Shown: piece by piece, positions 1 through 8,370 of the stretch
How positions within the stretch are numbered: position 1 is the first letter of the stretch
Layout: each line of letters begins with the position of its first letter
NCBI RefSeq assembly: GCF_000293805.1
Contig: NZ_AMBZ01000007.1
Location: 310,001 to 374,000, forward strand
Reading direction: 5' to 3'
Length of the DNA stretch: 64,000 nt
Origin: Paenibacillus alvei DSM 29
GTDB lineage: Bacteria > Bacillota > Bacilli > Paenibacillales > Paenibacillaceae
Notes under the pieces: model-generated
What the model saw: the letters and a program-made list of their open reading frames with translations, nothing else
The model's database searches: none
What the model was told of the DNA's origin: nothing
Made by a program: the position numbers and the translations under genes

Positions 1-1
1 A

Positions 2-322
2 TTGCTTGCGCCAGCATCGGTATGGTTTCAATCCGAAGAAGCATTACGCATGATCAACATTCCGATCTTAATGCTTGATGCCGAAAAAGATCCGTTCACG
101 CCTGCTTTTCACGCGCAAATTATTATGAATGGAGTTGCTGACCGAGATAAGGTTCAATATAGAACCGTACAAAATGCGGGACATTTTTCCTTTTTGAGCC
201 CATTTCCAGCTTCGATGGTTTCGCCATCATTTCCCCCTTCACAAGATCCTCCTGGCTTTGATCGAATACAGTTTCAAGAGGAGCTCTATGCTGAAATTAC
301 GAGATTCTTAAAGAGTAAGTAA
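2..322 (+). CDS. Alpha/beta hydrolase, C-terminal part (runs off left edge)
   Basis: The reading frame is open to the left edge, so only the last 106 codons are seen. They contain the end of an alpha/beta-hydrolase fold: a strand-loop with the acid residue (MLDAEKDPFTP) and, about 35 residues on, the histidine loop (QNAGHFSFLSP). This spacing is usual for the Asp and His of a Ser-Asp-His triad. The nucleophile elbow lies outside the window, so substrate cannot be judged. The TTG at position 2 is probably an internal codon rather than the start. Confidence 0.7.
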   Translation: MLAPASVWFQSEEALRMINIPILMLDAEKDPFTPAFHAQIIMNGVADRDKVQYRTVQNAGHFSFLSPFPASMVSPSFPPSQDPPGFDRIQFQEELYAEITRFLKSK

Positions 323-444
323 TCATTTTGCAATTCTGTAAGAATGATTTCGCTAATACGCTAAGGGATAACTGAGTTAGACATCTTATTTGATGTATGG
401 GAACATTGCGATTGCGAGTTGAATTTTTGAGCAGACTGTTCGGG

Positions 445-710
445 CTAACGCATTTCGCGTCGGCCCGAGTTCAGGATTTTCTCATTTAGCGGTATACACG
501 CTGTCAGCGCCTCCCGCATATCCGTACCTGTTAAAGTCATGTACCACATCTTATCAACCGTATAAATATGACTAAGGGCATGGCGATGGTAGGAAAGGAG
601 CTAGTCACTTCTTGACTTCGTACAGAGGACGGAATTTCATTGATTCTATTTAGGATCGTTTGATTCGCCCATGTGTGGTAGTTATACATTTCTACTGGAA
701 GATTCCTCAT
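445..710 (-). pseudogene. Decayed DinB-family gene
   Basis: On the minus strand an AAGGAG site (720-725) precedes an ATG at 708-710. The frame reads MRNLPVEMYNYHTWANQ, a typical DinB-family N-terminus (Tyr-x-x-x-Trp-Ala-Asn). After about 42 codons the family match moves to another frame near 575, giving RHALSHIYTVDKMWYM, with the His-x-x-x-Asp part of the metal site. It then ends at a stop at 445-447 after roughly 88 codons, against about 150 for the family. Both a frameshift and loss of the C-terminal half are visible, so this is a remnant. An intact DinB gene lies at 1628-2131. Confidence 0.6.
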
Positions 711-957
711 TCAAATCGTCTCCTTCAAAGATATGAGATTGACTAGAATCATTTGCATCTGTACAATAATGGACAAATAAGATCTATAATATCTTTCTAA
801 GAGCTTTATACGCTCAAAAGTAATGGCTAAAGCAAAAACTTAACGGTGAATTGGCTGCACTTAGTCCTAATGTGGATTTCCATGTTGTAATTACAGATAT
901 TGAATGTCTGTAATATATATTAATCATTTCGCATAATAACATACAGAGGAGATAAAT
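711..957. other. Intergenic stretch with no recognisable complete gene
   Basis: AT-rich sequence between the DinB remnant and the methyltransferase. A plus-strand frame ending with TAA near 917 reads LAALSPNVDFHVVITDIECL, which looks protein-like but has no start or ribosome site, so it may be the tail of a lost gene. An AGAGGAGATAAAT ribosome site at the right end belongs to the methyltransferase. Confidence 0.3.
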
Positions 958-1589
958 ATGACAGAATTTTGGGAAGCAAGCTTTATAGAGAAACAAATGA
1001 TGTGGGGATTAGAACCTTCAAACTCCGCTATTTTGGCAAAGAATTTTTTCCTTGAAAAGAAAGTTAAGGACATATTGATACCTGGTTTTGGTTATGGGAG
1101 AAATGCAAAGATTTTTTCAGACAACGGAATTCAAGTAACAGGTATTGAGATATCAAAAACAGCGATTGATTTAGCTAGGAATAACGGGGTTACTGCTAAT
1201 ATTTATCATGGTTCAGTGACGAATATGCCATTTGATAACAAACGATATGACGGCATATTCTGTTATGCCTTGATCCATTTATTAAATAGTCATGAAAGAA
1301 AAAATTAATGAAAGACTGCTATAATCAGCTAAAACCAGAGGGATACATGATATTTACTGCTGTTACAAAAAAGGCTCCTATGTATGGCAAGGGCAGAGAA
1401 CTGAGTCAAGATCGATTTGAGATTATGGATGGCGTCAAAATGTTCTTCTATGATTCGAATTCAATAAAACGAGAATTTGGGAAGTATGGATTAATCGAGT
1501 TTTCAGAGATTGATGAGCCGAATAAAGTGATGGAAAATAAGCCTGCTATGAATTTTGTAATGATAAAATGTAAAAAGGGAGCTAGATAA
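958..1589 (+). CDS. Class I SAM-dependent methyltransferase, frameshifted
   Basis: Two adjoining frames together encode one class I methyltransferase of about 210 residues. The first (958-1308) carries SAM motif I (IPGFGYGRNAKIF), the motif II acidic residue (VTGIEIS) and motif III/IV (YDGIFCYALIHLL). The second continues with NQLKPEGYMIFTAV, the usual post-motif. Restoring one A in the A6 run at 1299-1304 joins them (HERKK-LMKDCYNQLKPEG). The ribosome site AGAGGAG is 9 nt before the ATG. The substrate is unknown; the nearest group is the small-molecule/tellurite-type methyltransferases. The indel sits in a homopolymer, so it may be a sequence error. Confidence 0.7.
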
Positions 1590-1627
1590 AGTTCGTAAAA
1601 TGATTTTTAGAAAGGAGCGTAGGGAAC

Positions 1628-2131
1628 ATGGTAACACAGCCACTTTCGACAGAGTATGGGGAAGCATTTGCAAATTACATTGGCCAGGTGGAATGTCGCT
1701 ATGCGCCGGGCAAATGGTCTATTAAGGAAGTGCTCGGTCATATCGCTGACACGGAACGCGTCATGGCATACCGGCTGTTGCGTATTGCGAGAGGGGATCA
1801 GACTCCTCTGCCGGGATTCGATGAGAATCAGTTCATGAACGGCTCCGCATTCGATTCAATGCCAATGTCCGAGCTGCTGGAGGACTATCAAGCCGTCCGC
1901 CATGCGACGTTGACGCTGCTGCGTGGTCTTACCGATGAAGCTGCGCTTCGCACAGGCACCACGAACAACATGACGATATCCGCGCGTGCGCTTGCTTATA
2001 CGATCGCAGGGAATGAGCTGCATCATTTGCGTGTGCTGAAGATGCGTTGGCTAACAGCCTTCCAGACATCGCCCGAGCAATTCGAGCAATTAACCGCTTT
2101 GAGTAGCGAAAACGTGAAAATTGTATCTTGA
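1628..2131 (+). CDS. DinB/YfiT-like metal-dependent hydrolase-fold protein
   Basis: A 167-residue DinB_2 (YfiT-like) four-helix-bundle protein. It has the family's metal ligands, one His in KEVLGHIADTERV and two in NELHHLRVLK, and the RYAPGKWSIKEV lead-in. These proteins bind Zn or Ni and include thiol-S-transferase-like enzymes; the actual reaction here is unknown. AAAGGAGCG precedes the ATG at 1628. Compared with my recollection of relatives, helix 1 seems short: the segment between NYIGQVE and CRYAPGKWS lacks about 20 residues, possibly a local in-frame deletion. Confidence 0.75.
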   Translation: MVTQPLSTEYGEAFANYIGQVECRYAPGKWSIKEVLGHIADTERVMAYRLLRIARGDQTPLPGFDENQFMNGSAFDSMPMSELLEDYQAVRHATLTLLRGLTDEAALRTGTTNNMTISARALAYTIAGNELHHLRVLKMRWLTAFQTSPEQFEQLTALSSENVKIVS

Positions 2132-2165
2132 AAAAAAGGAGACGATAGCTCTATATTAAAACATT

Positions 2166-2200
2166 ACGAGGCTGCCGCGGGAACAATCGGGTGGCCTCGT
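2166..2200. terminator. Hairpin after DinB gene, weak terminator
   Basis: Seven-base arms ACGAGGC and GCCTCGT flank a GC-rich loop just after the DinB stop. There is no U tract, so it is a weak candidate for transcription stop. Confidence 0.3.
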
Positions 2201-2262
2201 TAAGCTGCGGAAGGGATAATCACTAGCACTAATTCCTTCCGTGCAATCACGGAGGTCAGTCC

Positions 2263-2658
2263 TTACCCCTTCTGAACTTTTATGTTCGATTCCAGATTCA
2301 AACAACCGCATTCCTTTGCAATCTGCATAGCCCTATCGCCATTATTTTTGTCAACAATTGCAGTGAGTATAATATCAAAGCCAGATACCCTCGTCCCACC
2401 AGAACTCATACCGCTTGCACTTGTACTTGTGGCAGCTAAAATACCGGAATCGCGTCCAAAGTTGCCGTTGAGTGTAATCGAACCCAAACTTGGAATATCT
2501 CCAGTAATAGGGTTATTGGGGTCATACCCACTTCCAGGGTACCCGTCAAAACGATCAATTTGGGACTCGATTATTTCAAATTCGCTCTTCATTTGATCCA
2601 AAGCTTTCTTCGCTTGTTCCGGTGATTTAAAGTAAACAATAATCGGTTTTTCAGTCAT
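2263..2658 (-). CDS. Small unknown protein with ferredoxin-like halves and Gly/Ser-rich loop
   Basis: 131 residues. The start is fixed by AAGGAG eight bases before the ATG at 2656-2658; an upstream in-frame ATG at 2685 has no such site. The N-terminal part (IIVYFKSPEQAKKALDQM) reads as a beta-alpha unit. A long Gly/Ser/Asn-rich middle follows, and a second unit (FDIILTAIVDKNNGDRAMQ) ends in KECGCLN. The repeated strand-helix layout resembles stress proteins that read a position-shifting loop, but I do not recognise the family. The gene is read leftward and stands alone. Confidence 0.6.
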   Translation of the reverse strand: MTEKPIIVYFKSPEQAKKALDQMKSEFEIIESQIDRFDGYPGSGYDPNNPITGDIPSLGSITLNGNFGRDSGILAATSTSASGMSSGGTRVSGFDIILTAIVDKNNGDRAMQIAKECGCLNLESNIKVQKG

Positions 2659-2743
2659 AAGGATTCTCCTTACCTTCATTTTCAAATAGCTTTACCAGTA
2701 CTCAGTAAATTACTCTTAGAGAGTACGATCATGTTCTAAAAAG

Positions 2744-2771
2744 AAAGGCCATCTGGCAAAGGATGGCCTTT
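2744..2771. terminator. Perfect 10-bp hairpin
   Basis: Arms AAAGGCCATC and GATGGCCTTT are exact complements around an 8-nt loop. A short A run precedes the hairpin and three T follow. It lies between two leftward genes and just upstream of the 2658 start, so it could be a transcript end or a leader hairpin. Confidence 0.45.
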
Positions 2772-2832
2772 ACACATGTCGTTACAGACAGCTCGGGAAC
2801 CGTGCCACCACAAGTAATGACCTTAATGCTAA

Positions 2833-2900
2833 GGGCGTGGAAAGACGCCCAAGGAGGGTATCTACTAATGGGAGGATTATTCTTAAATAGAGGTGTGTAA
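2833..2900 (+). other. Possible small transcript: hairpin, ribosome site and 10-codon ORF
   Basis: A perfect hairpin (GGGCGT/ACGCCC, 2833-2850) is followed at once by the strong ribosome site AAGGAGGG. Ten bases on is a 10-codon ORF, ATG 2868 to TAA 2900, reading MGGLFLNRGV. A strong terminator follows 14 nt later. No longer gene lies on this strand. It could be a leader peptide, small RNA or attenuator, and it matches no riboswitch class that I know. Confidence 0.3.
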
Positions 2901-2913
2901 ATATCTTCCTTCT

Positions 2914-2955
2914 AAAAAAGAGATGGTTCACCATAATGCAAACCGTCTCTTTTTT
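2914..2955. terminator. Bidirectional terminator
   Basis: AAAAAAGAGATGGTT pairs with AACCGTCTCTTTTTT (one mismatch) around CACCATAATGCA. The A6 and T6 tails make it work in both directions. It would end the leftward 2954-3205 gene and any rightward transcript from about 2830. Confidence 0.75.
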
Positions 2956-3205
2956 AATGGCGTTCTATACGATTAATATTACGAATTGCCTTGGTAATGT
3001 CTGGGAGGCTATTAGCTAGAGCAGTTTCAGCCCGTTCAAATCTCCCAAGGGAAAGAAATCGCTTTGCCGCTCGTAAATCCTTGATCGCGCCGTTGATTGC
3101 AGTCAGGGCATACTGTGAACAGCCTAAACATAACGGCGGTCTTCGCTGTGAAATAATTGCAATGCCTTTGCGTGTTTTACCTATTTTCCTTTTATTAGAA
3201 GTCAT
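2954..3205 (-). CDS. Small unknown protein with CxxC motif
   Basis: 83 residues, basic, with a single CLGC motif near residue 27 followed by a helical region (INGAIKDLRAAKRFLSL) and a second helix. A purine-rich site (AAAGGGGGGGAATA) lies before the ATG at 3203-3205, and the stop falls inside a good terminator, so the gene is probably real. Paired cysteines in so short a protein could bind metal, but no family is recognised. Confidence 0.5.
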   Translation of the reverse strand: MTSNKRKIGKTRKGIAIISQRRPPLCLGCSQYALTAINGAIKDLRAAKRFLSLGRFERAETALANSLPDITKAIRNINRIERH

Positions 3206-3494
3206 AGTTATTCCCCCCCTTTGTCAAGCAATATATGCTAATCAAACTTCATTTGCCTAGGTTCGTATCATAGTAAGTGAAAAACGCTTTTGATATCGAG
3301 TATAAGATGAATGGAAATGGAGGATGGCAAAAGAAACAAGGGGTACTGACTGCTAAGTCGTCGGGTTACAAGGACATTATTTGATAATGAATGAAGCAAC
3401 TCCAACTTTATACTTTCCTTAGAAATTCCTGTTACGATGACTTTGCAAATAAAAGAGTAACGAGAATGGATTTCTAAGGAGGAGTATTTTCATC

Positions 3495-4877
3495 ATGCAA
3501 GCAGTACAACGATTAAAAGGATTAATAGCTCTAGGTATGGCGTTTGCGCTCATTCTATCCCCGTTCAATGCCTCAGCAGCAGCGCAAAAGAATGACGGAG
3601 TGAAGGAAAGTATAAGGGAGATTACATCGACCACGTCATCGAATTATAAAGATTTAGAGTTTCTGAAGCCGATCTTGAAGGACAAGACGGTCGTCAGTCT
3701 CGGTGAGAATTTCCACCGTGTTGCAGAATACAGCAGCATGAAGACAAGATTGATCAAGTATTTGCACGAAGAGATGGGGTTTGACGTGATCGCATTTGAA
3801 TCCGGACTTGGGGATGCTTTCATGACGGACGAGAATGCCGGCACATGGATCCCGGCAGAAATGATGCAGCGTTCTATTTTTCCAATTTGGCACTCCAAGG
3901 AAACGCTGAATCTATTCGAATACATAAAGAAGTCGCAGGAAACCAAAAACCCGCTCCATCTCGCAGGTTATGACATGCAATTCACTTCGGGCTATCTTAC
4001 ACAGTTTCTTGTTGGATGGATTGCCAAGGTGGACAAGGAGCAAGGTCAGCAGTATTTCAACTTCGAGATGCAAGCCATGACGGATTTGTATAAGGTACTT
4101 AATGAATATGGCATGGAAGATGGCCATCCAGAGGCAAAGGCAGCCGTTAAGAAGGTCAAGGAAACGTACGAGCCAAAATACAACGCCTTGATCCAATTCA
4201 TCCAAGAGCACAAGAAGGAGCTCGCTGCGGCTTATCCAGCCAACCCGAATATGGTGGATATTGCGATCAAGACGCTCGGAGATCGAGTAAAGTTCATCGA
4301 GATGGGGATGTACAATACGAAGGAAAGCTATGAATTCCGCGACCGAATTATGGCTGACAATGTCGAATGGCTAATGAAGGTGATGTATCCCGGCAAAAAA
4401 GTGATATTATGGGCACATAACGATCATTTAGCGAAGAATACATCTAAGATTCAGACCAAAGAGCAAGGAAAATGGATCGGCAGCTTTACCAGCATGGGCG
4501 AACTGCTCCATAAGAAGCTGAAGGATAAAGCTTATGTAATTGGGCTCTATATGAACAGCGGCAAGGCAAGCACCATTACGACGCAGAAGCTCTTCGATAT
4601 TAAGCCAATGCCGAAGGGAAGTCTGGAAGAGTTGATGATGCGAAGCGGGTATAAAATTGCATATGCCGATCTTTCCAAGCATAAGTCCCCGAAGCAGAGC
4701 AACTCATGGATGTTCAAGCCGATCTATGCAGCGGAGGATGGAATGACGTCGGAGATTATTGAGCCGATGTCAATGCGATTCGTTCCAAGAGAACAGTTCG
4801 ACGGTATCATCGTCTTCGATAAAGTAAAGGAGCCTACAACGAAATACGAATCCGGTTCTACTAGAGAGAGAAAATAA
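3495..4877 (+). CDS. Secreted erythromycin-esterase-family protein
   Basis: 460 residues. A signal peptide (basic start, LIALGMAFALILSPFNASA) is followed by an erythromycin-esterase-like domain. The family's three conserved sites are present: SLGENFHRVAEY (Glu71, His74), IAFESG (Glu102) and LWAHNDH (His308, His311). Ere enzymes use the histidines and acids to hydrolyse the macrolide lactone, but many family members have other or unknown substrates and this one is exported, unlike EreA/EreB. AAGGAGGAG precedes the ATG. It is a single-gene unit closed by the terminator at 4889-4922. Macrolide resistance cannot be claimed from sequence. Confidence 0.8.
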   Translation: MQAVQRLKGLIALGMAFALILSPFNASAAAQKNDGVKESIREITSTTSSNYKDLEFLKPILKDKTVVSLGENFHRVAEYSSMKTRLIKYLHEEMGFDVIAFESGLGDAFMTDENAGTWIPAEMMQRSIFPIWHSKETLNLFEYIKKSQETKNPLHLAGYDMQFTSGYLTQFLVGWIAKVDKEQGQQYFNFEMQAMTDLYKVLNEYGMEDGHPEAKAAVKKVKETYEPKYNALIQFIQEHKKELAAAYPANPNMVDIAIKTLGDRVKFIEMGMYNTKESYEFRDRIMADNVEWLMKVMYPGKKVILWAHNDHLAKNTSKIQTKEQGKWIGSFTSMGELLHKKLKDKAYVIGLYMNSGKASTITTQKLFDIKPMPKGSLEELMMRSGYKIAYADLSKHKSPKQSNSWMFKPIYAAEDGMTSEIIEPMSMRFVPREQFDGIIVFDKVKEPTTKYESGSTRERK

Positions 4878-4888
4878 AATATTATAAT

Positions 4889-4922
4889 TAAAAGTGCCTA
4901 TAGCTCATATAGGCACTTTTTT
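4889..4922 (+). terminator. Rho-independent terminator
   Basis: AAAAGTGCCTATA and TATAGGCACTTTTTT form a 13-bp stem with a GCTCA loop and T tail, just after the esterase gene. Confidence 0.85.
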
Positions 4923-5029
4923 GCTATGTAAACAAGGATATTTCCAGCCTAATTCCACCTGTAAACTTATCTAATCAAAACTTTGTGAGCAGTTTGATTT
5001 GTAATTCTAGTTAATCATTGTTAATCTGG

Positions 5030-5050
5030 TAATAACTTCACATGTTATTA
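5030..5050. promoter_or_regulatory. Palindrome upstream of beta-lactamase
   Basis: TAATAAC and GTTATTA are exact inverted arms around a 7-nt spacer, 63 bp before the beta-lactamase start. It could be an operator for a repressor, but it is not the usual TACA-TGTA BlaI box. Confidence 0.35.
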
Positions 5051-5112
5051 GCTTACACGATCAATGTAGTGAAAACATGAATTGAAACCAACTAGGGAAG
5101 GTAGGGATCTTT

Positions 5113-6032
5113 TTGAAACATACCAAGATACGAAAAATAGCGCTTTTCGTCGGAATACTATCTTTGTCTCTTACAAATGTCAACTTGTTTACTGGGGTAT
5201 CCTTACAGGCAGAAGCAAAAGAAAAAACGACCAAATACTCAAGCCTGCCAATCAAGCTCATCAGCAATTCGTTCAACTTGAGAAAAAGTATGATGCTCGA
5301 CTGGGCGTTTATGCGATCGATACAGGCACGAACCAGACAATCACTTATCGTTCAAATGAACGGTTTGCTTATACGTCTACCTTCAAGGCTTTAGCTGCAG
5401 GAGTTCTACTGCAAAAAAACGAAATTGAGCAGCTTGACAAAGTTATTACGTATACAAAAGATGATCTTGTTGAATATTCACCGATCACGGAGAAGCATGT
5501 ACATACGGGAATGACACTTGGGGAACTTGCAGAGGCTGCCGTTCGTTTCAGTGATAATACTGCAGTCAACCTTTTTCTTAAAGAACTAGATGGACCAAAA
5601 GGATTCGAAAAAGCGCTGAGACAAATTGGTGATCAAGTTACTCACGCGGATCGTTATGAAACAGAATTAAACGAGGCTACTCCTGGAGACATTCGCGATA
5701 CAAGCACACCTCAAGCGCTTGCTGATGATCTGAAGGCTTTCACAGTCGGAAATGCGCTCCCGGCCGATAAACAAAATCTCCTAATGAATTGGATGCGCGG
5801 AAATGCTACCGGAGACAAGCTTATTCGCGCTGGCGTTCCAATAGATTGGGAAGTTGCCGATAAATCAGGAGCAGGAGGCTACGGAACACGAAACGATATC
5901 GCCATCGTATGGCCACCAAATCGAGCACCTATTATCATTGCAGTTCTATCCAGCCGCGATAAGAAAGATGCTGCCTATCATAACGAACTGATTGCAGAGG
6001 CTGCTAAGGTTACAATGAAAGCTCTCCAGTGA
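5113..6032 (+). CDS. Class A beta-lactamase, frameshifted after the signal peptide
   Basis: The mature part has every class A mark: TSTFK (Ser70-x-x-Lys73), FSDN (SDN loop), ETELNEATPGD (Glu166 of the omega loop) and DKSGAGG (KTG/KSG box). The enzyme would open penicillin beta-lactam rings outside the cell. A signal peptide (KIALFVGILSLSLTNVNLF) starts at a TTG at 5113 with upstream AGGGAAGGTAGGG, but it is in another frame. One missing base near 5235-5260 (around AGCCTGCCAATC) would join it to NQAHQQFVQLEKKYDARLGVY. As given, the intact frame starts at 5082 without a signal peptide. The cause is sequence error or inactivation. Confidence 0.85.
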
Positions 6033-6099
6033 CCCCTTTGCTGCTCCATTCCTTATAAAATGCTATCTATTATGGTCGCACCTCATCGTATCAGACTAA

Positions 6100-6133
6100 A
6101 AATACACAGCGCCGACAAAGGCGCTGTGTATTT
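6100..6133 (+). terminator. Rho-independent terminator
   Basis: AAATACACAGCGCC and GGCGCTGTGTATTT form a perfect 14-bp stem with a GACAAA loop after the beta-lactamase gene. The A-rich and T-rich flanks could serve both strands. Confidence 0.8.
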
Positions 6134-6341
6134 ATTTTCACATGGTTCCTGTTGAACATCCCCCGTTACTGTAACCTTTTGAATATGATTCTTTTGCAAT
6201 GATTAAGATCTGAAGCATTTCAAATGACTATATTTTTTTGCATCGTTACTATGCACTATTTGTATTTCACGATTGGAATGGCAGTATGTAACATAAAGGA
6301 AACCGCAGTATGCAGCGGCACAATTGTCGGAGGGATACGAT
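6134..6341 (+). promoter_or_regulatory. Leader of the branched-chain acid operon
   Basis: This 208-bp AT-rich stretch must hold the promoter of the nine-gene operon. I looked for the sigma-54 pattern GG-N10-GC used by Bacillus subtilis bkd and found none, and no convincing sigma-A pair either. GGAGGG sits 8 nt before the ATG at 6342. Confidence 0.35.
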
Positions 6342-7354
6342 ATGAATAACATCGGAAATGGTCAAGTCCAGAACCGGCACCAAGCACTGGGGTTGTCAGA
6401 TCAGCAGGTTCTTGAAATGTATCAGCATATGGTCTTGGCGCGGAAAGTAGATGAACGGATGTGGCTGCTGAATCGTGCGGGAAAGATCCCTTTTCTCGTT
6501 TCTTGCCAAGGTCATGAAGCAGCACAGATAGGGGCGACATACGCGTTGGATCAAATGAAAGATTTTCTGTGTCCCTATTATCGGGACATGGGTATGGTCA
6601 TTGCTTTCGGCCTGACAGCACAGGAATTAATGCTTTCCGCTTTCGCAAAGGCAGGAGATCCAACGAGCGGCGGACGCCAAATGCCGGGTCATTACGGGAG
6701 CAAAAGCCGGAATATTCTTTCGGGCTCTAGTGTCGTGTCGAGCCAAATTCCGCACGCAGTTGGAATCGCTTTATCTGGAAAAATGCAAGAAAAAAACTAG
6801 TCGCATTAACAGCCTTTGGGGACGGCGGCAGCAACCAAGGGGAATTTCACGAAGCGGCGAACTTTGCGGGGGTGCACAAGCTGCCTGTCATTTTCTTGTG
6901 CGAGAACAACAAGTACGCCATATCGGTTCCGTTTTCCAAGCAGGCGGCTTGCGAAAGCATCGCGGATCGGGCAAAGGGCTATGGGTTTCCCGGCATTAGT
7001 GTGGACGGAAATGATCCATTAGAAGTATACAAGGTCACGAAAGAAGCGGCCGATCGGGCAAGAAGAGGAGAAGGGCCTACGCTTATCGAAGCGGTGCTCA
7101 ATCGTTTAGTCCCGCATTCAAGCGATGACGATGATCGATCCTACCGTTCCCGCGAAGAAGTGGAAGAGGCCAGGAAGCAGGATCCGCTCGTATCCTTCAG
7201 CAATTATCTGAAACATTCGGGACTGTTAGATGAACATACAGACAGGGAGATCCATGACCGGATACGCATGGAAGTCGATGAGGCCACGGAATATGCGGAG
7301 TATGCCCCGGATTCAGCTCCGGAAGATGCCCTTAAGCACGTTTATGCAAAATAA
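6342..7354 (+). CDS. bkdAA: Branched-chain 2-oxo acid dehydrogenase E1 alpha, frameshifted
   Basis: E1alpha binds thiamine diphosphate and decarboxylates branched 2-oxo acids. The first frame carries the N-terminal half (SCQGHEAAQIGATYALD, MPGHYGSKSRNI). After a break at 6790-6796 the second frame reads LVALTAFGDGGSNQGEFHEA, the GDG-N ThDP/Mg motif, then LCENNKYAISVP and the phosphorylation-loop-like RLVPHSSDDDDRSYRS. Adding one A to the A7 run gives an unbroken protein of about 337 residues, the normal length. The start is the ATG at 6342 (GGAGGG, 8 nt) and not the TTG at 6324. It is the first gene of the operon with E1beta 15 bp on. Confidence 0.88.
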
Positions 7355-7369
7355 GGGGAGTGAGGAGAA

Positions 7370-8353
7370 ATGGCCGTAATTTCTTATCTTGAAGCAGTGT
7401 CCCAAGCTCTTCGAGAGGAAATGCAGCAAGATAGCAGGGTATTTGTATTAGGAGAAGACGTCGGAGTGCGTGGGGGCGTATTTCGGGTTACACAGGGATT
7501 CCACGAGGAATTCGGGGAACAGCGGGTTATCGACACGCCGCTATCGGAAGCGGCCATTGCAGGCGTATCGATTGGAGCGGCTGCTCATGGAATGAGGCCA
7601 GTTGCAGAAATTCAGTTTGCCGAGTATATCATGCCTGCCGTCAACCAAATTGTGAATGAAGCAGCCAAAATGAGATACCGCTCCAACGGAGATTGGAACT
7701 GTCCCTTGGTCATTCGTGCTCCTTATGGCGGAGGAGTTCGCGGAGCCCTCTATCATTCGCAAAGCGTAGAAGCGATGTTTTGCTGCATTCCTGGCTTAAA
7801 AGTGGTCACGCCCTCCACTCCGTATGATGCCAAAGGCTTGCTTAAGGCGGCCATCCGCGATGAAGATCCTGTTATTTTCTTCGAGCATAAGCGATGTTAT
7901 CGCTCGATCAAAGGAGAAGTGCCGGTCTCGGATTACACGGTGCCGATCGGGAAGGCGGATATTAAGCAGCAAGGGGAAGACATCACCGTTATTTCTTACG
8001 GTCTAACCTTGCATTTTGCGCTAAAAGCGGCAGAGCAGCTATCTAAAGACGGATACAGTGCTCACATTCTGGATCTGCGCACCCTATATCCTCTGGACAA
8101 GGAAGCGATTGTAGAGGCTGCTCGCAAAACCGGAAAAGTGCTCATTATTCATGAAGACAACAAGGAAGGCGGCGTTGGTGCTGAAGTCGCGGCGATCATC
8201 GCAGAGGAATGCCTTTATGAACTGGATGCTCCGATCAAACGCCTTTGCGCTCCAGACGTTCCCGCTATGCCTTACAGCTTGCCAATGGAAAAGTTCTTCA
8301 TGCTCAACCCGGATAAAGTATATCAGGCCATGAAAGAATTGGCTGAATTGTGA
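7370..8353 (+). CDS. bkdAB: Branched-chain 2-oxo acid dehydrogenase E1 beta
   Basis: 327 residues, full length and unbroken. It has the transketolase-like pyrimidine domain (VLGEDVGVRGGVFRVTQGF, IDTPLSEAAIAGVSIGAA, QFAEYIMPAVNQIVNEAAK) and the C-terminal transketolase domain (VISYGLTLHFALKAAEQL, IIHEDNKEGGVGAEVAA). It pairs with E1alpha to form the alpha2beta2 decarboxylase that loads acyl groups onto the E2 lipoyl arm. A GGGGAGTGAGGAG site precedes the ATG. Acetoin and pyruvate E1beta are close relatives; the leucine-degradation genes downstream favour the branched-chain role. Confidence 0.9.
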   Translation: MAVISYLEAVSQALREEMQQDSRVFVLGEDVGVRGGVFRVTQGFHEEFGEQRVIDTPLSEAAIAGVSIGAAAHGMRPVAEIQFAEYIMPAVNQIVNEAAKMRYRSNGDWNCPLVIRAPYGGGVRGALYHSQSVEAMFCCIPGLKVVTPSTPYDAKGLLKAAIRDEDPVIFFEHKRCYRSIKGEVPVSDYTVPIGKADIKQQGEDITVISYGLTLHFALKAAEQLSKDGYSAHILDLRTLYPLDKEAIVEAARKTGKVLIIHEDNKEGGVGAEVAAIIAEECLYELDAPIKRLCAPDVPAMPYSLPMEKFFMLNPDKVYQAMKELAEL

Positions 8354-8370
8354 TCCGACGGGAGGAGAAT

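Noticed and set aside
6134-6341. Sigma-54 promoter for the branched-chain operon
   Set aside because: Expected from B. subtilis bkd, but no GG-N10-GC pattern with TGGCAC/TTGC elements is present.
6790-6796. Programmed frameshifting at the A7 run in E1alpha
   Set aside because: E1alpha genes are not known to use recoding, and the same kind of homopolymer break occurs in many unrelated genes here.
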